Shown: piece after piece, positions 1 through 8,562 of the stretch
Layout of the letters: each line of letters opens with the position of its first letter
Numbering within the stretch: the stretch's first letter is position 1
Position numbers and translations under genes: made by a program
The notes under the pieces: model-generated
What the model was told of the DNA's origin: nothing
Seen by the model: the letters and a program-made list of their open reading frames with translations, nothing else
The model's database searches: none
Assembly: GCF_015024225.1 (NCBI RefSeq)
Contig: NZ_JACJGM010000001.1
Span: 186,001-250,000, forward strand
Direction of reading: 5' to 3'
Source of the DNA: Nocardioides lijunqiniae
GTDB taxonomy: Bacteria > Actinomycetota > Actinomycetes > Propionibacteriales > Nocardioidaceae
DNA: 64,000 bases

Positions 1-629
1 TGAAGACACTCTCGGGCCTCGCGGCCGCCATGCTCACCCTCGCTCTCGCCGTGGTCGGCAACGTCGTCGCCACCACGGCCCCGGCCCAGGCCGCCACCGG
101 TGCCATGCGTCCCTGCCGCATCAGCGACTGGGACGGCGGAAAGTCCAAGACGTTCCGCCAGATCACGCTCAAGAAGTCGAGGTTCGGCATGACCCATGCC
201 GTGCGTCGCCGCATCCCCGCCGGCGTCGGCTTCACCCGCAAGGTCGAGCTGACCAAGATCGACGTCCTGTCGGCGTCGCTCGAGGCGTCCGCGACGGTCA
301 AGGCCGACGCCGGGGCCTTCTTCGCCAAGGCCTCCGTCGAGGCAGGGGTCAAGGTCGGTGCGGCCGGCTCCAAGACGACCTCGAAGTCCGTCACCGAGAC
401 CTTCGACGTCGCCAGCGCCAAGCGGGACCGGCTGTTCGTCTTCTACGCCGGGTACCAGACCTTCGGCTTCCGTGCGCACAAGCGGATCTGCAACCACGGA
501 CAGCACGACTCGTATGGTCAGCTGCGGAGCTTCGACGTCATCGACGAGAGCGGCGCCGTGCTGTGCCCGGCGTCCCGCTACAAGAAGGGCTCCGTCAAGT
601 ACCAGATCGCCCGCAAGGGTGGCTGCTGA
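1..629 (+). CDS. Secreted small Cys-containing protein, start codon cut by one base
   Basis: The reading frame is open from base 3. Bases 1-2 are TG, so the start codon is an ATG or GTG whose first base lies just before the window. The mature frame then begins K-T-L-S-G-L-A-A-A, a typical signal peptide with a basic start, a hydrophobic core (about residues 5-22) and an A-Q-A cleavage site near residue 31. The later ATG at base 30 would truncate this signal. The exported part is about 178 residues with four Cys (in RPCRI, RICNH, VLCPA and the C-terminal GGC), which could form two disulfides outside the cell. The middle is rich in Ala, Val and Thr and looks like beta structure. I recognise no family. 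A GC-rich hairpin follows at 675-702. Confidence 0.7.
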   Translation, partial: KTLSGLAAAMLTLALAVVGNVVATTAPAQAATGAMRPCRISDWDGGKSKTFRQITLKKSRFGMTHAVRRRIPAGVGFTRKVELTKIDVLSASLEASATVKADAGAFFAKASVEAGVKVGAAGSKTTSKSVTETFDVASAKRDRLFVFYAGYQTFGFRAHKRICNHGQHDSYGQLRSFDVIDESGAVLCPASRYKKGSVKYQIARKGGC

Positions 630-674
630 CCCGTTGCGGCGCTCCACGACCGTTCCGACGGCGTAGCCCCGGAA

Positions 675-702
675 CGGCCCCGCGGGCGCGCCCGCGAGGC
701 CG
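675..702 (+). terminator. GC-rich inverted repeat after the secreted protein gene
   Basis: A perfect 16-base palindrome (681-696) is extended by a CGGCC/GGCCG pair after one mismatch. It sits 46 bases after the stop codon at 629. There is no T-run, which is common for actinobacterial terminators. Confidence 0.5.
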
Positions 703-774
703 TCCTCCGCCGTCTCTCCGCTTACACTTCACGCCGCGGCTCGGTGGAGAGACGCGGCGCAGGAGAGGGGCCTT

Positions 775-2679
775 GTGACGGACAGCGAGACCACCGGGAC
801 GTCGACGGACGGCCCGGTCGACACCGGCCGGACCGGTGCCACGGCTGTCCCCGAGGTCCCGCGCCGCAGCCAGGCGGCCCCGGTGAGCCGACTGCCCCAG
901 CTGGCGGCCGGCGGCGCGCTGGCGGCGACGCTCACGTGGGTGGTCGTCGTGGTGCTGTGCGCGCGCCGGGGGCTCGACCTCACCGACGAGAGCTTCTACC
1001 TCCTGAGCTACCGCTGGTGGAACGTCAACTTCGACGCGTTCACCGGCGTGCAGTACGTCTACGGGCCGGTCTTCCAGCTGCTGGGCTACGACATCGGGCT
1101 CCTGCGCATCGTGCGCCTCCTGGTGACGGTGGCGACGCACGCCTGGCTCGGCTGGGCGTTCATGGGATGGCTGCGGGTGCAGCGGCCCTCGGCGCCCGAC
1201 ACCCGCTGGTGGGAGGTCGCCGGCGCCGCCACGATCACCGCCTGCGCCGGCATCACCTACTCCTGGCTCCCGCTCAGCCCGGGCTACAACGACCTGGCGC
1301 TCTCGTGCGCGTTCGTCCTCGCCGGCGGCACGCTGCGCGTCGCGCGTGACAACGCCCTCGACCGGCCGCCGCCGGCCTGGGTGCCGGTCGGCATGGGCGC
1401 CGCGGCCGTCGTGATGGCGCTGGCCAAGTGGTCCTCCGCCGCGCTGGTGCTGCTCGGCGTCGTGGTGGTCCTCGTGGCCGTCCACGTCGCCGCGCGCCAG
1501 AGCCTGGTGCGGCTCGGACGGCTGGCGGCGCTGGGAGTGGCCGGGGTGCTGCTCATGGCCGGGTTCGTGCAGTTCCTCCTCGTGCCGTTCCAGACCATCG
1601 TCCCGCCGATGCTGGAGGTCAACTCCCGGGTCGCCGACTCCACCAACTCGCCCGGCGCGCTGATGGCCCGCTACCGCACCGGCGGCGAGACCCTCGTCGA
1701 CGACGTCGTCGCGCAGTACTGGCCGCTGCTCCTGGCGGCCGTGCTGACGCCGCTGCTGGCGCGCTGGATGAGGATCGGCGTCACGCTCGCCGTGCTCGCC
1801 CTCGGCTGGAGCGTCGTGCAGGTGGTGCGTCGCGACGGCACCCTGGCCGGCTCGCCGAACCTGCTCACCTTCACGGTCACGATCTTCGCGCCGCTCGCCG
1901 CGGTCCTGCTCGCCGCCATGGCGGCCGGCCTCGTCTCGGCGGTGCGGGAGCGCGGCAGCCGCCAGGACGGGGAGGGCTCGTGGCGCCCGCACCTGGCGCG
2001 CGCCGTCGTCGTCGTCATGCTGCTGGTCCTGCCGGTCGCGGTCTCGGTCGGCACGGGCAACCTGCTGCAGTTCATGGCCGTGCTGGGGCTGGCCGCGTGG
2101 GTGGCGCTGGCGATCATGGTCGTCACCGCCCCGTGGGCGCGTCAGCGCGCGACCCAGGTGCTGCTGGTCGGGGCCGTGGGCGGCATCGTCCTCGCCACGA
2201 CCTGCATCGCGGTCGACGGGCTGTGGAACCGGCCCTACCGCACGTCCGGCTTCTCCGCGAGCACCGCGACGGTCCAGGACGTGCCCGCCCTGGAGTCGGT
2301 GCGGGTGGCCCCGGACGACGCCGCCGCCTACACCGAGCTGCGCCGGCAGCTGATGCCGTACGTCGAGCGGCCGGGCCGGGCGATGATGCCGTTCGACGGC
2401 ATGGCCGGGCTGGTCTACCTGCTCGACGGTCGCCCGGTGGGGGAGGCGTGGTATTCCCGCCTGGACACCGCCCGCTCCACGGCCGGGGTGATCCGCACCT
2501 GCGACGACGACCGGTGGTGGGGCGCCCGCAAGCCGATCGTCCTGTTCAACCGGCCGGTGACCGATCTGGAGCGCTCGGCGCTGCGCCACTGCGGGATCCA
2601 CCTCGCGCGCTACGAGAAGATCCGCGTGACGGTCCCGATCCCGGACGTCGTCGTCTACGTGCCGAGGAACGGCTCGTGA
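775..2679 (+). CDS. Polytopic membrane protein, GT-C glycosyltransferase-like
   Basis: 634 residues with about ten to twelve strongly hydrophobic segments between residues 40 and 480, followed by a soluble C-terminal part. After the first membrane segment there is an acidic loop LTDESFYLLSYRWW, the kind of Asp/Glu-containing first loop seen in GT-C (PMT/ArnT-like) enzymes that use polyprenyl-phosphate sugars. That assignment is inference. The GTG start at 775 follows AGGAGAGGGG (761-770). A TACACT box at 723-728 is a plausible -10. The next gene is a GT2 of the polyprenyl-phosphate sugar synthase type, so the two may form a donor-synthase and transferase pair acting on the outer face of the membrane. 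Confidence 0.6.
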   Translation: MTDSETTGTSTDGPVDTGRTGATAVPEVPRRSQAAPVSRLPQLAAGGALAATLTWVVVVVLCARRGLDLTDESFYLLSYRWWNVNFDAFTGVQYVYGPVFQLLGYDIGLLRIVRLLVTVATHAWLGWAFMGWLRVQRPSAPDTRWWEVAGAATITACAGITYSWLPLSPGYNDLALSCAFVLAGGTLRVARDNALDRPPPAWVPVGMGAAAVVMALAKWSSAALVLLGVVVVLVAVHVAARQSLVRLGRLAALGVAGVLLMAGFVQFLLVPFQTIVPPMLEVNSRVADSTNSPGALMARYRTGGETLVDDVVAQYWPLLLAAVLTPLLARWMRIGVTLAVLALGWSVVQVVRRDGTLAGSPNLLTFTVTIFAPLAAVLLAAMAAGLVSAVRERGSRQDGEGSWRPHLARAVVVVMLLVLPVAVSVGTGNLLQFMAVLGLAAWVALAIMVVTAPWARQRATQVLLVGAVGGIVLATTCIAVDGLWNRPYRTSGFSASTATVQDVPALESVRVAPDDAAAYTELRRQLMPYVERPGRAMMPFDGMAGLVYLLDGRPVGEAWYSRLDTARSTAGVIRTCDDDRWWGARKPIVLFNRPVTDLERSALRHCGIHLARYEKIRVTVPIPDVVVYVPRNGS

Positions 2680-2776
2680 CCTCACGCGCCCGCCCCGCCG
2701 TGGCGGTGTCCTATCGTGTCGTGGCCGAGCCGCCGCCTGCGCAGCCGGGCCCCACGACCCGATCCCTCCTGGAGAG

Positions 2777-3793
2777 ATGACGAGCATGACGCAGAACCCC
2801 GACGAGGTGACGCCTCGCCGTCTGGTCTCGATCATCGTGCCGGCCCTGGACGAGGCGCCCAACGTCCCCGGCCTCATCGAGCGCTTCGGCCACCTCGCCC
2901 GGGCGCACCCGGCCTACGACTTCGAGCTGGTGGTCGTCGACGACGGCTCGGTCGACGGCACGGCCGACCTCGTCGTCGCCGGGGCCGACCCGGCGCACCG
3001 CACGGTCGTGGTCCGGCTGGCGCGTCGCTTCGGGTCTCACTACGCCATCTCCGCCGGCTTCGAGGCCTGCCACGGCGACGCCGCGATCGTGCTCGGAGCG
3101 GACCTGCAGGAGCCCCCCTCGCTCATCGACGACTTCATCGCCGGGTGGGAGTCGGGCTCCGAGGTCGTCTGGGGCGTACGCCGCACGCGCACCGGGCGCT
3201 CGTGGACGCAGGAGGCGTTCTCCAAGACGTTCTCGGTGCTGTTCACGCGCTACGCGGACCTGCAGAACTACCCCGCCGAGGGACCCTCGGGCGTGCTGGT
3301 GGACCGGTGCGTCATCGACGAGGTCGCCAAGATGCCGGAGCACAACCGCAACGTGCTGGCGCTGATCGCGTGGCTTGGCTTCACCCAGACGCGGGTCGAC
3401 TACGACCAGGTCGCGCGCACGCACGGCCAGTCGCGCTGGACCAGGCGGCGGATGCTGCAGCTCGCGGTCGACTCGCTGATCCAGTTCTCGTCGATGCCGC
3501 TGCGCCTGTGCACCTTCGCCGGGCTGGGTGTCGCCCTGCTCGGCGTCCTCTACGCGATCTTCCTGGTCGTGCGCGTGCTGGTGGGCGTGGAGACGCCGCC
3601 GGGCTGGTCCACGGTGCTGGTCGCGGTGCTGCTGCTCGGCGGCATGCAGCTGACCGTCGTGGGCGTGATCGGCGAGTACCTCTGGCGCGCGGTCGAGGAG
3701 ACCCGGGCCCGCCCGCTGTTCGTGGTGCGCGACGTCAGGACGGTGCCGGGTCCCGACGGTTCTCCGCGACGCTCGCCGTCAGACCGGCCCTGA
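2777..3793 (+). CDS. GT2 glycosyltransferase, polyprenyl-phosphate sugar synthase type
   Basis: 338 residues. An N-terminal GT-A domain shows SIIVPALDE (about 18-26), VVVDDGS (about 52-58) and a GADLQEP segment (about 107-113), which matches the DXD region of dolichol/undecaprenyl-phosphate mannose and ArnC-like enzymes. Two C-terminal membrane helices (about 243-270 and 277-303) place it in the same group as GtrB/ArnC proteins, which move a sugar from a nucleotide donor to polyprenyl phosphate on the cytoplasmic face. The start ATG at 2777 follows GGAGAG; a second ATG six bases on is also possible. The 3' end overlaps the convergent aminotransferase gene by 59 bases. Its substrate cannot be read from the sequence. 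Confidence 0.8.
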   Translation: MTSMTQNPDEVTPRRLVSIIVPALDEAPNVPGLIERFGHLARAHPAYDFELVVVDDGSVDGTADLVVAGADPAHRTVVVRLARRFGSHYAISAGFEACHGDAAIVLGADLQEPPSLIDDFIAGWESGSEVVWGVRRTRTGRSWTQEAFSKTFSVLFTRYADLQNYPAEGPSGVLVDRCVIDEVAKMPEHNRNVLALIAWLGFTQTRVDYDQVARTHGQSRWTRRRMLQLAVDSLIQFSSMPLRLCTFAGLGVALLGVLYAIFLVVRVLVGVETPPGWSTVLVAVLLLGGMQLTVVGVIGEYLWRAVEETRARPLFVVRDVRTVPGPDGSPRRSPSDRP

Positions 3794-4859
3794 TCAGCTC
3801 GAGGTCCTCGTCGGCCATGCCGGGGTAGAGCGGCAGGGTCAGCGTCTGGCGGTGGGCGCGGGTCGCCTCGGGGAAGCGCGCGCCCGACTCGCCGAAGCGG
3901 CTCACGAAGTACGGCTGCAGGTGCATCCCGTAGGTGCCCAGCGTCGTCTCGATGTCGTGGGTGCGCATCGACCGGATGACGCCGTCGCGGTCGACGTCGT
4001 CGGCCAGCCGGACGACGTAGGACTGGTAGGCGTGGCTGATGTGCTCCGGCGCGGACGGCGGGGTCACGCCGACGACCGCCGCGAGCCGCTCGCTCAGCGC
4101 CGCGGCCAGGCGGCGGCGCTCGGAGAGGATGTGGTCGAGCTTGCGCATCTGGGCCACGCCGATGGCGGCGTGGACGTCGGAGAGGCGGTAGTTGAAGCCG
4201 GCGTCGACGAACTCCATGAACAGCTCGCCCCGGATCGCGCCGTGGGTGCGGAGCACGTTGATGCGCTCGGCGAGGTCGGCGGAGGCGGTGGTGATCATCC
4301 CGCCCTCGGCGGTGGTGACGATCTTGCGCGGGTGGAAGGAGAAGACGCCCGCGGTCGCCAGCGATCCGGCGTCGCGGCCGCGGTAGGTCCCGCCGAGCGC
4401 GCACGCGGCGTCCTCGATGACCGGCAGGTCGTGGCGGGCGGCGATCTCGTTGATCGGGTCCATGTCGGCGCACAGGCCGAAGGCGTGCACGGGCATGACG
4501 GCCGCGGTGCGCTCGGTGATCGCCGCCTCGAGGAGGCGGGGGTCCATGTTGAACGTGTCGGGCTCGATGTCGACGAACACCGGGACGGCGCCCTGCTGCA
4601 CGACGACGTTGGCCGTGGCGGGGAAGCTGAAGGCGGGCATCACGACCTCGTCGCCCGGCCCCACGCCGAGGCCCACGAGCGCGAGGTGCAGGCCGGTCGT
4701 CGCCGAGCTCACGGCGGCGGCGTACGGCGTGCCGACGACGGCCCGCACGGCGTCCTCCAGCTCGCGGGCGCGCACCCCTTGCGTGAGCATGCCCGACGCG
4801 AGCACGGCGGTGATCTCGGCGAGCTCGTCGCCGTCGATGAGCGGGACGTTGAGCCTCAA
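3735..4859 (-). CDS. DegT/DnrJ/EryC1 family sugar aminotransferase
   Basis: 374 residues if started at the TTG at 4859-4857, giving LRLNVPLIDGDE, where family homology begins. Longer in-frame starts would only read into the upstream gene. This TTG overlaps the stop of the dehydratase/epimerase gene (TTGA), so the pair is translationally coupled. PLP-dependent fold type I enzymes of this family add an amino group to keto sugars. The Schiff-base lysine is Lys179 in FSFHPRKIVTTAEGG, and the SSATTGLHLAL phosphate-binding segment is present. Partners are the upstream 4,6-dehydratase-like enzyme and a divergent hexapeptide acetyltransferase, which suggests an N-acetylated amino-deoxy sugar. The sugar identity (C3 or C4 amination) is not determined. 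Confidence 0.85.
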   Translation of the reverse strand: MRLNVPLIDGDELAEITAVLASGMLTQGVRARELEDAVRAVVGTPYAAAVSSATTGLHLALVGLGVGPGDEVVMPAFSFPATANVVVQQGAVPVFVDIEPDTFNMDPRLLEAAITERTAAVMPVHAFGLCADMDPINEIAARHDLPVIEDAACALGGTYRGRDAGSLATAGVFSFHPRKIVTTAEGGMITTASADLAERINVLRTHGAIRGELFMEFVDAGFNYRLSDVHAAIGVAQMRKLDHILSERRRLAAALSERLAAVVGVTPPSAPEHISHAYQSYVVRLADDVDRDGVIRSMRTHDIETTLGTYGMHLQPYFVSRFGESGARFPEATRAHRQTLTLPLYPGMADEDLELIRAGLTASVAENRRDPAPS

Positions 4860-5821
4860 GCCAGGACCCCGCGGTACCAGTCGACCGTCTCGGCCAGCGC
4901 GTCGTCGCTCAGCGTCGGGATGTCGCGTCCGATGACCTTGCGCAGCTTGGTGGCGTCCGCCAGGTGACGGCGCACGTCGCCGGGCCGGGGGGCGGTGTGC
5001 ACCACCGGGTGGTCCTCGGCGCCCATGGTCGCCAGCAGCCGGCGGACCAGCTCGTTGACGGAGGTCTCGACGCCGCTCGCCACGTTGAGCACCTCGCCGC
5101 GGCACTCGGGGGCGTCGTGGATCTCCACCATCAGGTCGGCGGTGTCGCGCACGAAGATCAGGTCACGGGTCTGCTCGCCGTCACCGAAGATCTCGATCGG
5201 CTGGCCCGACATCACGCGCTTGACCACGATCGGCACGATGCCGGCGTAGGAGCCGGGGTTCTGGCGCGGGCCGATGTTGTTGAACGGGCGCACCACGGTC
5301 ACGTCGATGCCGAAGGTCTGGACGTAGGACTCGATGATCCGGTCCGCCGCGCTCTTGCTCGCGGCGTAGGGCGTGATCGCGTCGTGCGGGTGGTCCTCGT
5401 CCATGGGGATGTAGCGGGCGCTGCCGTAGGCCTCGGACGTCGACACGTGCAGGAGCCGCTCGACCAGGCCGCGCCGCGTGAGCTCGCTGACCGTGAGGGC
5501 GATGGCGACGTTCGTCTGCACGGTCCACGCGGGGTAGACCAGCGAGGTCGGGAGCGGGATGACCGCGAGGTCGAAGATGGTGTCGACACCGCGGCGCTCG
5601 ACGATGTCCTGCATGGCCGGGAGGTCAGCGGCGTCGAGGCGGATGACCTCGACGTCGGCGTCGGTGGCCAGCGCGTTGCGCAGGTTGCTCGCCTCGCCGA
5701 GGAAGAAGTTGTCGACCACGGTGACGCGCGCGGGATCGTCGGCGACGATGCGGTCGACGAGGTGGCTGCCGATGAAGCCGGCGCCGCCGGTCACCAGGAT
5801 GGACTTGGACTTGACTGACAT
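4856..5821 (-). CDS. NAD-dependent sugar dehydratase/epimerase (SDR, LegB-like)
   Basis: 321 residues from ATG at 5821. The N terminus has the Rossmann motif GGAGFIGSHL (residues about 11-20). The active site reads TSEAYGS with PYAASKSAAD, giving the Ser/Tyr-x3-Lys set of extended SDR enzymes. The pattern TSEAYG followed by YIPMDEDHP resembles LegB-type nucleotide-sugar 4,6-dehydratases more than UDP-glucose 4-epimerases. RPFNNIGPRQ and FGDGEQTRDLIFV are standard substrate-side motifs. The stop overlaps the TTG start of the aminotransferase gene, so the two products probably act in sequence. The exact reaction (dehydratase or epimerase) is inference. Confidence 0.8.
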   Translation of the reverse strand: MSVKSKSILVTGGAGFIGSHLVDRIVADDPARVTVVDNFFLGEASNLRNALATDADVEVIRLDAADLPAMQDIVERRGVDTIFDLAVIPLPTSLVYPAWTVQTNVAIALTVSELTRRGLVERLLHVSTSEAYGSARYIPMDEDHPHDAITPYAASKSAADRIIESYVQTFGIDVTVVRPFNNIGPRQNPGSYAGIVPIVVKRVMSGQPIEIFGDGEQTRDLIFVRDTADLMVEIHDAPECRGEVLNVASGVETSVNELVRRLLATMGAEDHPVVHTAPRPGDVRRHLADATKLRKVIGRDIPTLSDDALAETVDWYRGVLA

Positions 5822-5914
5822 GACCTGCTCGTTCGCGAAGGGGGTCGGGCGTAGGCTCTGCTGGCGCGGGCAGGCTACCAGCGCGGCGCCCCACGGCCAG
5901 GATCGGAGACGACG

Positions 5915-6355
5915 TTGACGGCAGCTGAGCAGGCCCGGGACGACGGGCCGCTCCCCGCGAACCCGTACCACCCCCTGGCCTGGATCGTGGGGGAGCCGGA
6001 CATCGGCGACGGCGTGTGGATCGGTGCGTTCACGGTGGTCGACGGCAGCGGCGGCCTCACCGTCGGCGCGGGCTGCGACATCTCGGCGGGGGCCCAGATC
6101 TACACCCACTCCACCGTCGCGCGCTGCCTCAGCGAGGGCGCGACCGGGACCGAGCGCCGGCCGACGTCGATCGGGCGCCACGTGCACGTCGGCGCGAACG
6201 CCGTCGTGCTGATGGGCAGCAAGATCGGCGACTTCTCCGTGGTCGGCGCGGGGGCCGTGGTCCGCGAGGGCACGGTCGCACCGCCGTACAGCCTGCTCGT
6301 GGGGGTGCCCGCGCGGGTCGTCCCCGACGGCGCCCGCCGCTTCACGACCGGCTAG
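5915..6355 (+). CDS. Hexapeptide-repeat (left-handed beta helix) acetyltransferase
   Basis: 146 residues, with imperfect hexapeptide repeats such as IGDGVW, VGAGCD, IGRHVH, VGANAV, IGDFSV and VGAGAV across residues 30-120. These form the left-handed beta helix of LpxA/WbpD-type acyltransferases, which usually acetylate amino sugars from acetyl-CoA as trimers. The TTG start at 5915 follows GGATCGGAGAC. It is transcribed divergently from the dehydratase and aminotransferase genes, and the three would make an N-acetylamino-deoxy sugar nucleotide. The catalytic His may be that in IYTHST or RHVHVG. A serine/maltose O-acetyltransferase-like role cannot be excluded. Confidence 0.75.
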   Translation: MTAAEQARDDGPLPANPYHPLAWIVGEPDIGDGVWIGAFTVVDGSGGLTVGAGCDISAGAQIYTHSTVARCLSEGATGTERRPTSIGRHVHVGANAVVLMGSKIGDFSVVGAGAVVREGTVAPPYSLLVGVPARVVPDGARRFTTG

Positions 6356-6381
6356 CCGCCCGCGGGCGGCCGCGCACCGCC

Positions 6382-8562
6382 TCAGCCGCGTCGGCGCTTG
6401 GCGGCCTTGACCGCGGGGACCAGCTCGGACGCCAGCGCCGGTGCCAGCAGCCGCACGAACGTCGCCGTGACGTGCGAGCCCTGGCGGTAGGTGAGCACGT
6501 TGCGCAGCACGGCCCGGCAGGTCTGCTCCGGGCACACCAGCGGGTTCATGTCGATGAAGGTGCCGTCGACGCGGGCCGCGGCGTCGCGCATGGCGACGTT
6601 GCTGCTCATCTCGGCGAGGTCCCAGGAGCAGGTCTCGCCCGGGTCGTCGTCGAGGTGCTCGGCGACGCACTCGTAGGCGTTGGGCGCGACCTCGGCCGAC
6701 GGGCTGGGGGTGTCGGAGATCGCGATCACCTTGGTCCCGGCCTCGGTGAGGGGCTTCCAGTAGCCGACGTAGCCCTCGACCAGACCCTCGAGCGTCTCCT
6801 CCCCGTCCTCGTCGACGGCGCCCTTGCGCAGCCCCGAGGTGATCAGGACGTCCGGGACGTCACCGGGGCTGCTGATCCGGCGGAAGACCTCCTCGCCCCA
6901 CTCGCGGCACTCCTCGAAGGGGTCGCCCTCGACCAGGGTCATCGTGTCGGTGAACGTGCACCCGCCCTTGGTGTAGAGCCGCACCCGCCAGCCGTTGGCC
7001 TCGGCGATCGCGTCGATGGCCGGCATCCACTGGGCGATCTTCGAGTCGCCCACGACGGTCACCGAGGTCCGCCCGGCGGGGTCGCCGCTGTCGCACGACT
7101 TGACGCCGGTGTCGTAGACCTCGACCGCGCAGCCCTGGGCGTAGAGCTCGGGGGAGTCCAGCACGGCGTCGACGGGGTCGGGGGTGATGGAGTCGAAGAG
7201 CGGCGGGCCGTCGACGCCGACACCGGCCGCCACCGTGCCCTTGAGGTCGCGCGGGGCGATCTCCACCGCGGCCCCGGGGTCGGCCGACGTCGAGCGGCTC
7301 GTCGAGACGGCGTGCTGGAGCACCAGCCCGGCGACCACGGCCACGAGCGTGCAGTTGAGGCCGAGGGAGAGCGCCAGCCGCGGCGACGCGGCGATCGCGG
7401 GCGAGCGCCGGATCGGGTTCTCCACGAGGCGGAAGGACAGCCATGCCGGGACGAACGACAGCACCACGAGGCCCAGGCCCTGCGCGGCCGAGAGGTCGCC
7501 CCAGCGCCAGGTGCCGAACTGCAGGACCGGCCAGTGCCACAGGTAGAGCGAGTACGACAGGCCGCCCACCCAGACGAGCGTCCGGCGTCCGAGCAGGGCG
7601 CTGGCCCAGCTGGTCGTCGCCGCGAACCCCGCGACGATGACCGCCGCGGTGCCGAGAGTCGGCACGAGCGCACCCGGGAACGGCCAGGGGGTCTCCTCGC
7701 CCTGCAGCAGGAGGCCGGCCACGACCACGACCAGCCCGAGCCCGCCCAGGACCTGCGCCGCCCACGGGGGCAGGCGACGCCACTGGCTGGCGCCGAGGGC
7801 CACGAGCGCGCCGAGGCCGAGCTCCCAGAGCCGGGTGGTGGTGACGAAGAACGCCTCGCTGGGACGCTCCGAGGTCATGTAGGCCGCCCACGCCAGCGAC
7901 GGGACGACGATGACGACGACCAGTCCGAGCGCGAGGAAGCCGCGCGAGGCCGTCGGCGTCGCGCGCCGCCCGCGCGAGGCGAGCACGCGGGACCCGAGCC
8001 ATGCGAGGCCGAGGATGACGGGGGGCCAGATGAAGTAGAACTGCTCCTCGACGGCCAGCGACCAGAAGTGCTGCACCGGCGAGGGGGCGACGTCCTCGGC
8101 CATGTAGTCCACGGAGCGGTTCGCCAGGACCCAGTTGACGACGTAGAGCGCCGACCCGATGACGTCCTGGGCGATCGCGCTCCACTGCACGCGAGACACG
8201 CCGAGCCACGCGGCGACGGTCGTGACCAGCAGGACGAGCCCTGCTGCGGGAAGCAGGCGCTTCGCCCGGCGAGCGTAGAAGCGCGGCAGGTCGATGCGGC
8301 CCCGGTCCTCCAGCTCCAGCAGCAGCTGGGTGGTGATCACGAAGCCCGAGACGACGAAGAAGACGTCGACGCCGGCGAACCCGCCGGGCAGGAAGGTCAG
8401 GCCGGCGTGGTTGATCAGCACCGCGGCCACGGCCAGCGCGCGGAGTCCCTCGATGTCGGGGCGGAACCGGTGACCCTTGTCCGGAGCCGCTGCACCGCTC
8501 GGCACCGCAGTGGACCGGCGCACGGTCCGCGGTGCCCTGGGCCGTCCCGGCGGGCCGCTCAC
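6382..8562 (-). CDS. OafA/YrhL-type acyltransferase with C-terminal SGNH domain
   Basis: 726 residues from a GTG at 8562 that overlaps the stop of the upstream glycosyltransferase gene by four bases (GTGA). Residues about 30-400 are a multi-pass acyltransferase-3 domain starting FRPDIEGLRALAV, with the typical DVFFVVSGFVI segment and about ten membrane helices. Residues about 480-720 form an extracytoplasmic SGNH hydrolase-like domain: VTVVGDSKIAQW holds the nucleophile Ser and GSHVTATF near the end holds the His. Fusions of this kind O-acetylate surface polysaccharides or peptidoglycan, with the membrane part moving the acyl group outward. Located between sugar genes, it most likely decorates the polymer made here. 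Confidence 0.85.
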   Translation of the reverse strand: MSGPPGRPRAPRTVRRSTAVPSGAAAPDKGHRFRPDIEGLRALAVAAVLINHAGLTFLPGGFAGVDVFFVVSGFVITTQLLLELEDRGRIDLPRFYARRAKRLLPAAGLVLLVTTVAAWLGVSRVQWSAIAQDVIGSALYVVNWVLANRSVDYMAEDVAPSPVQHFWSLAVEEQFYFIWPPVILGLAWLGSRVLASRGRRATPTASRGFLALGLVVVIVVPSLAWAAYMTSERPSEAFFVTTTRLWELGLGALVALGASQWRRLPPWAAQVLGGLGLVVVVAGLLLQGEETPWPFPGALVPTLGTAAVIVAGFAATTSWASALLGRRTLVWVGGLSYSLYLWHWPVLQFGTWRWGDLSAAQGLGLVVLSFVPAWLSFRLVENPIRRSPAIAASPRLALSLGLNCTLVAVVAGLVLQHAVSTSRSTSADPGAAVEIAPRDLKGTVAAGVGVDGPPLFDSITPDPVDAVLDSPELYAQGCAVEVYDTGVKSCDSGDPAGRTSVTVVGDSKIAQWMPAIDAIAEANGWRVRLYTKGGCTFTDTMTLVEGDPFEECREWGEEVFRRISSPGDVPDVLITSGLRKGAVDEDGEETLEGLVEGYVGYWKPLTEAGTKVIAISDTPSPSAEVAPNAYECVAEHLDDDPGETCSWDLAEMSSNVAMRDAAARVDGTFIDMNPLVCPEQTCRAVLRNVLTYRQGSHVTATFVRLLAPALASELVPAVKAAKRRRG

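Noticed and set aside
595..2877. 760-codon open frame on the minus strand
   Set aside because: It is opposite the membrane protein gene at 775-2679 and is Arg/His/Gln/Gly-rich without any domain, as expected from a high-GC shadow frame.
4856..6670. Long N-terminal extension of the dehydratase frame
   Set aside because: The Rossmann motif starts right after ATG 5821. The extension would run through the divergent promoter and the acetyltransferase gene on the other strand.
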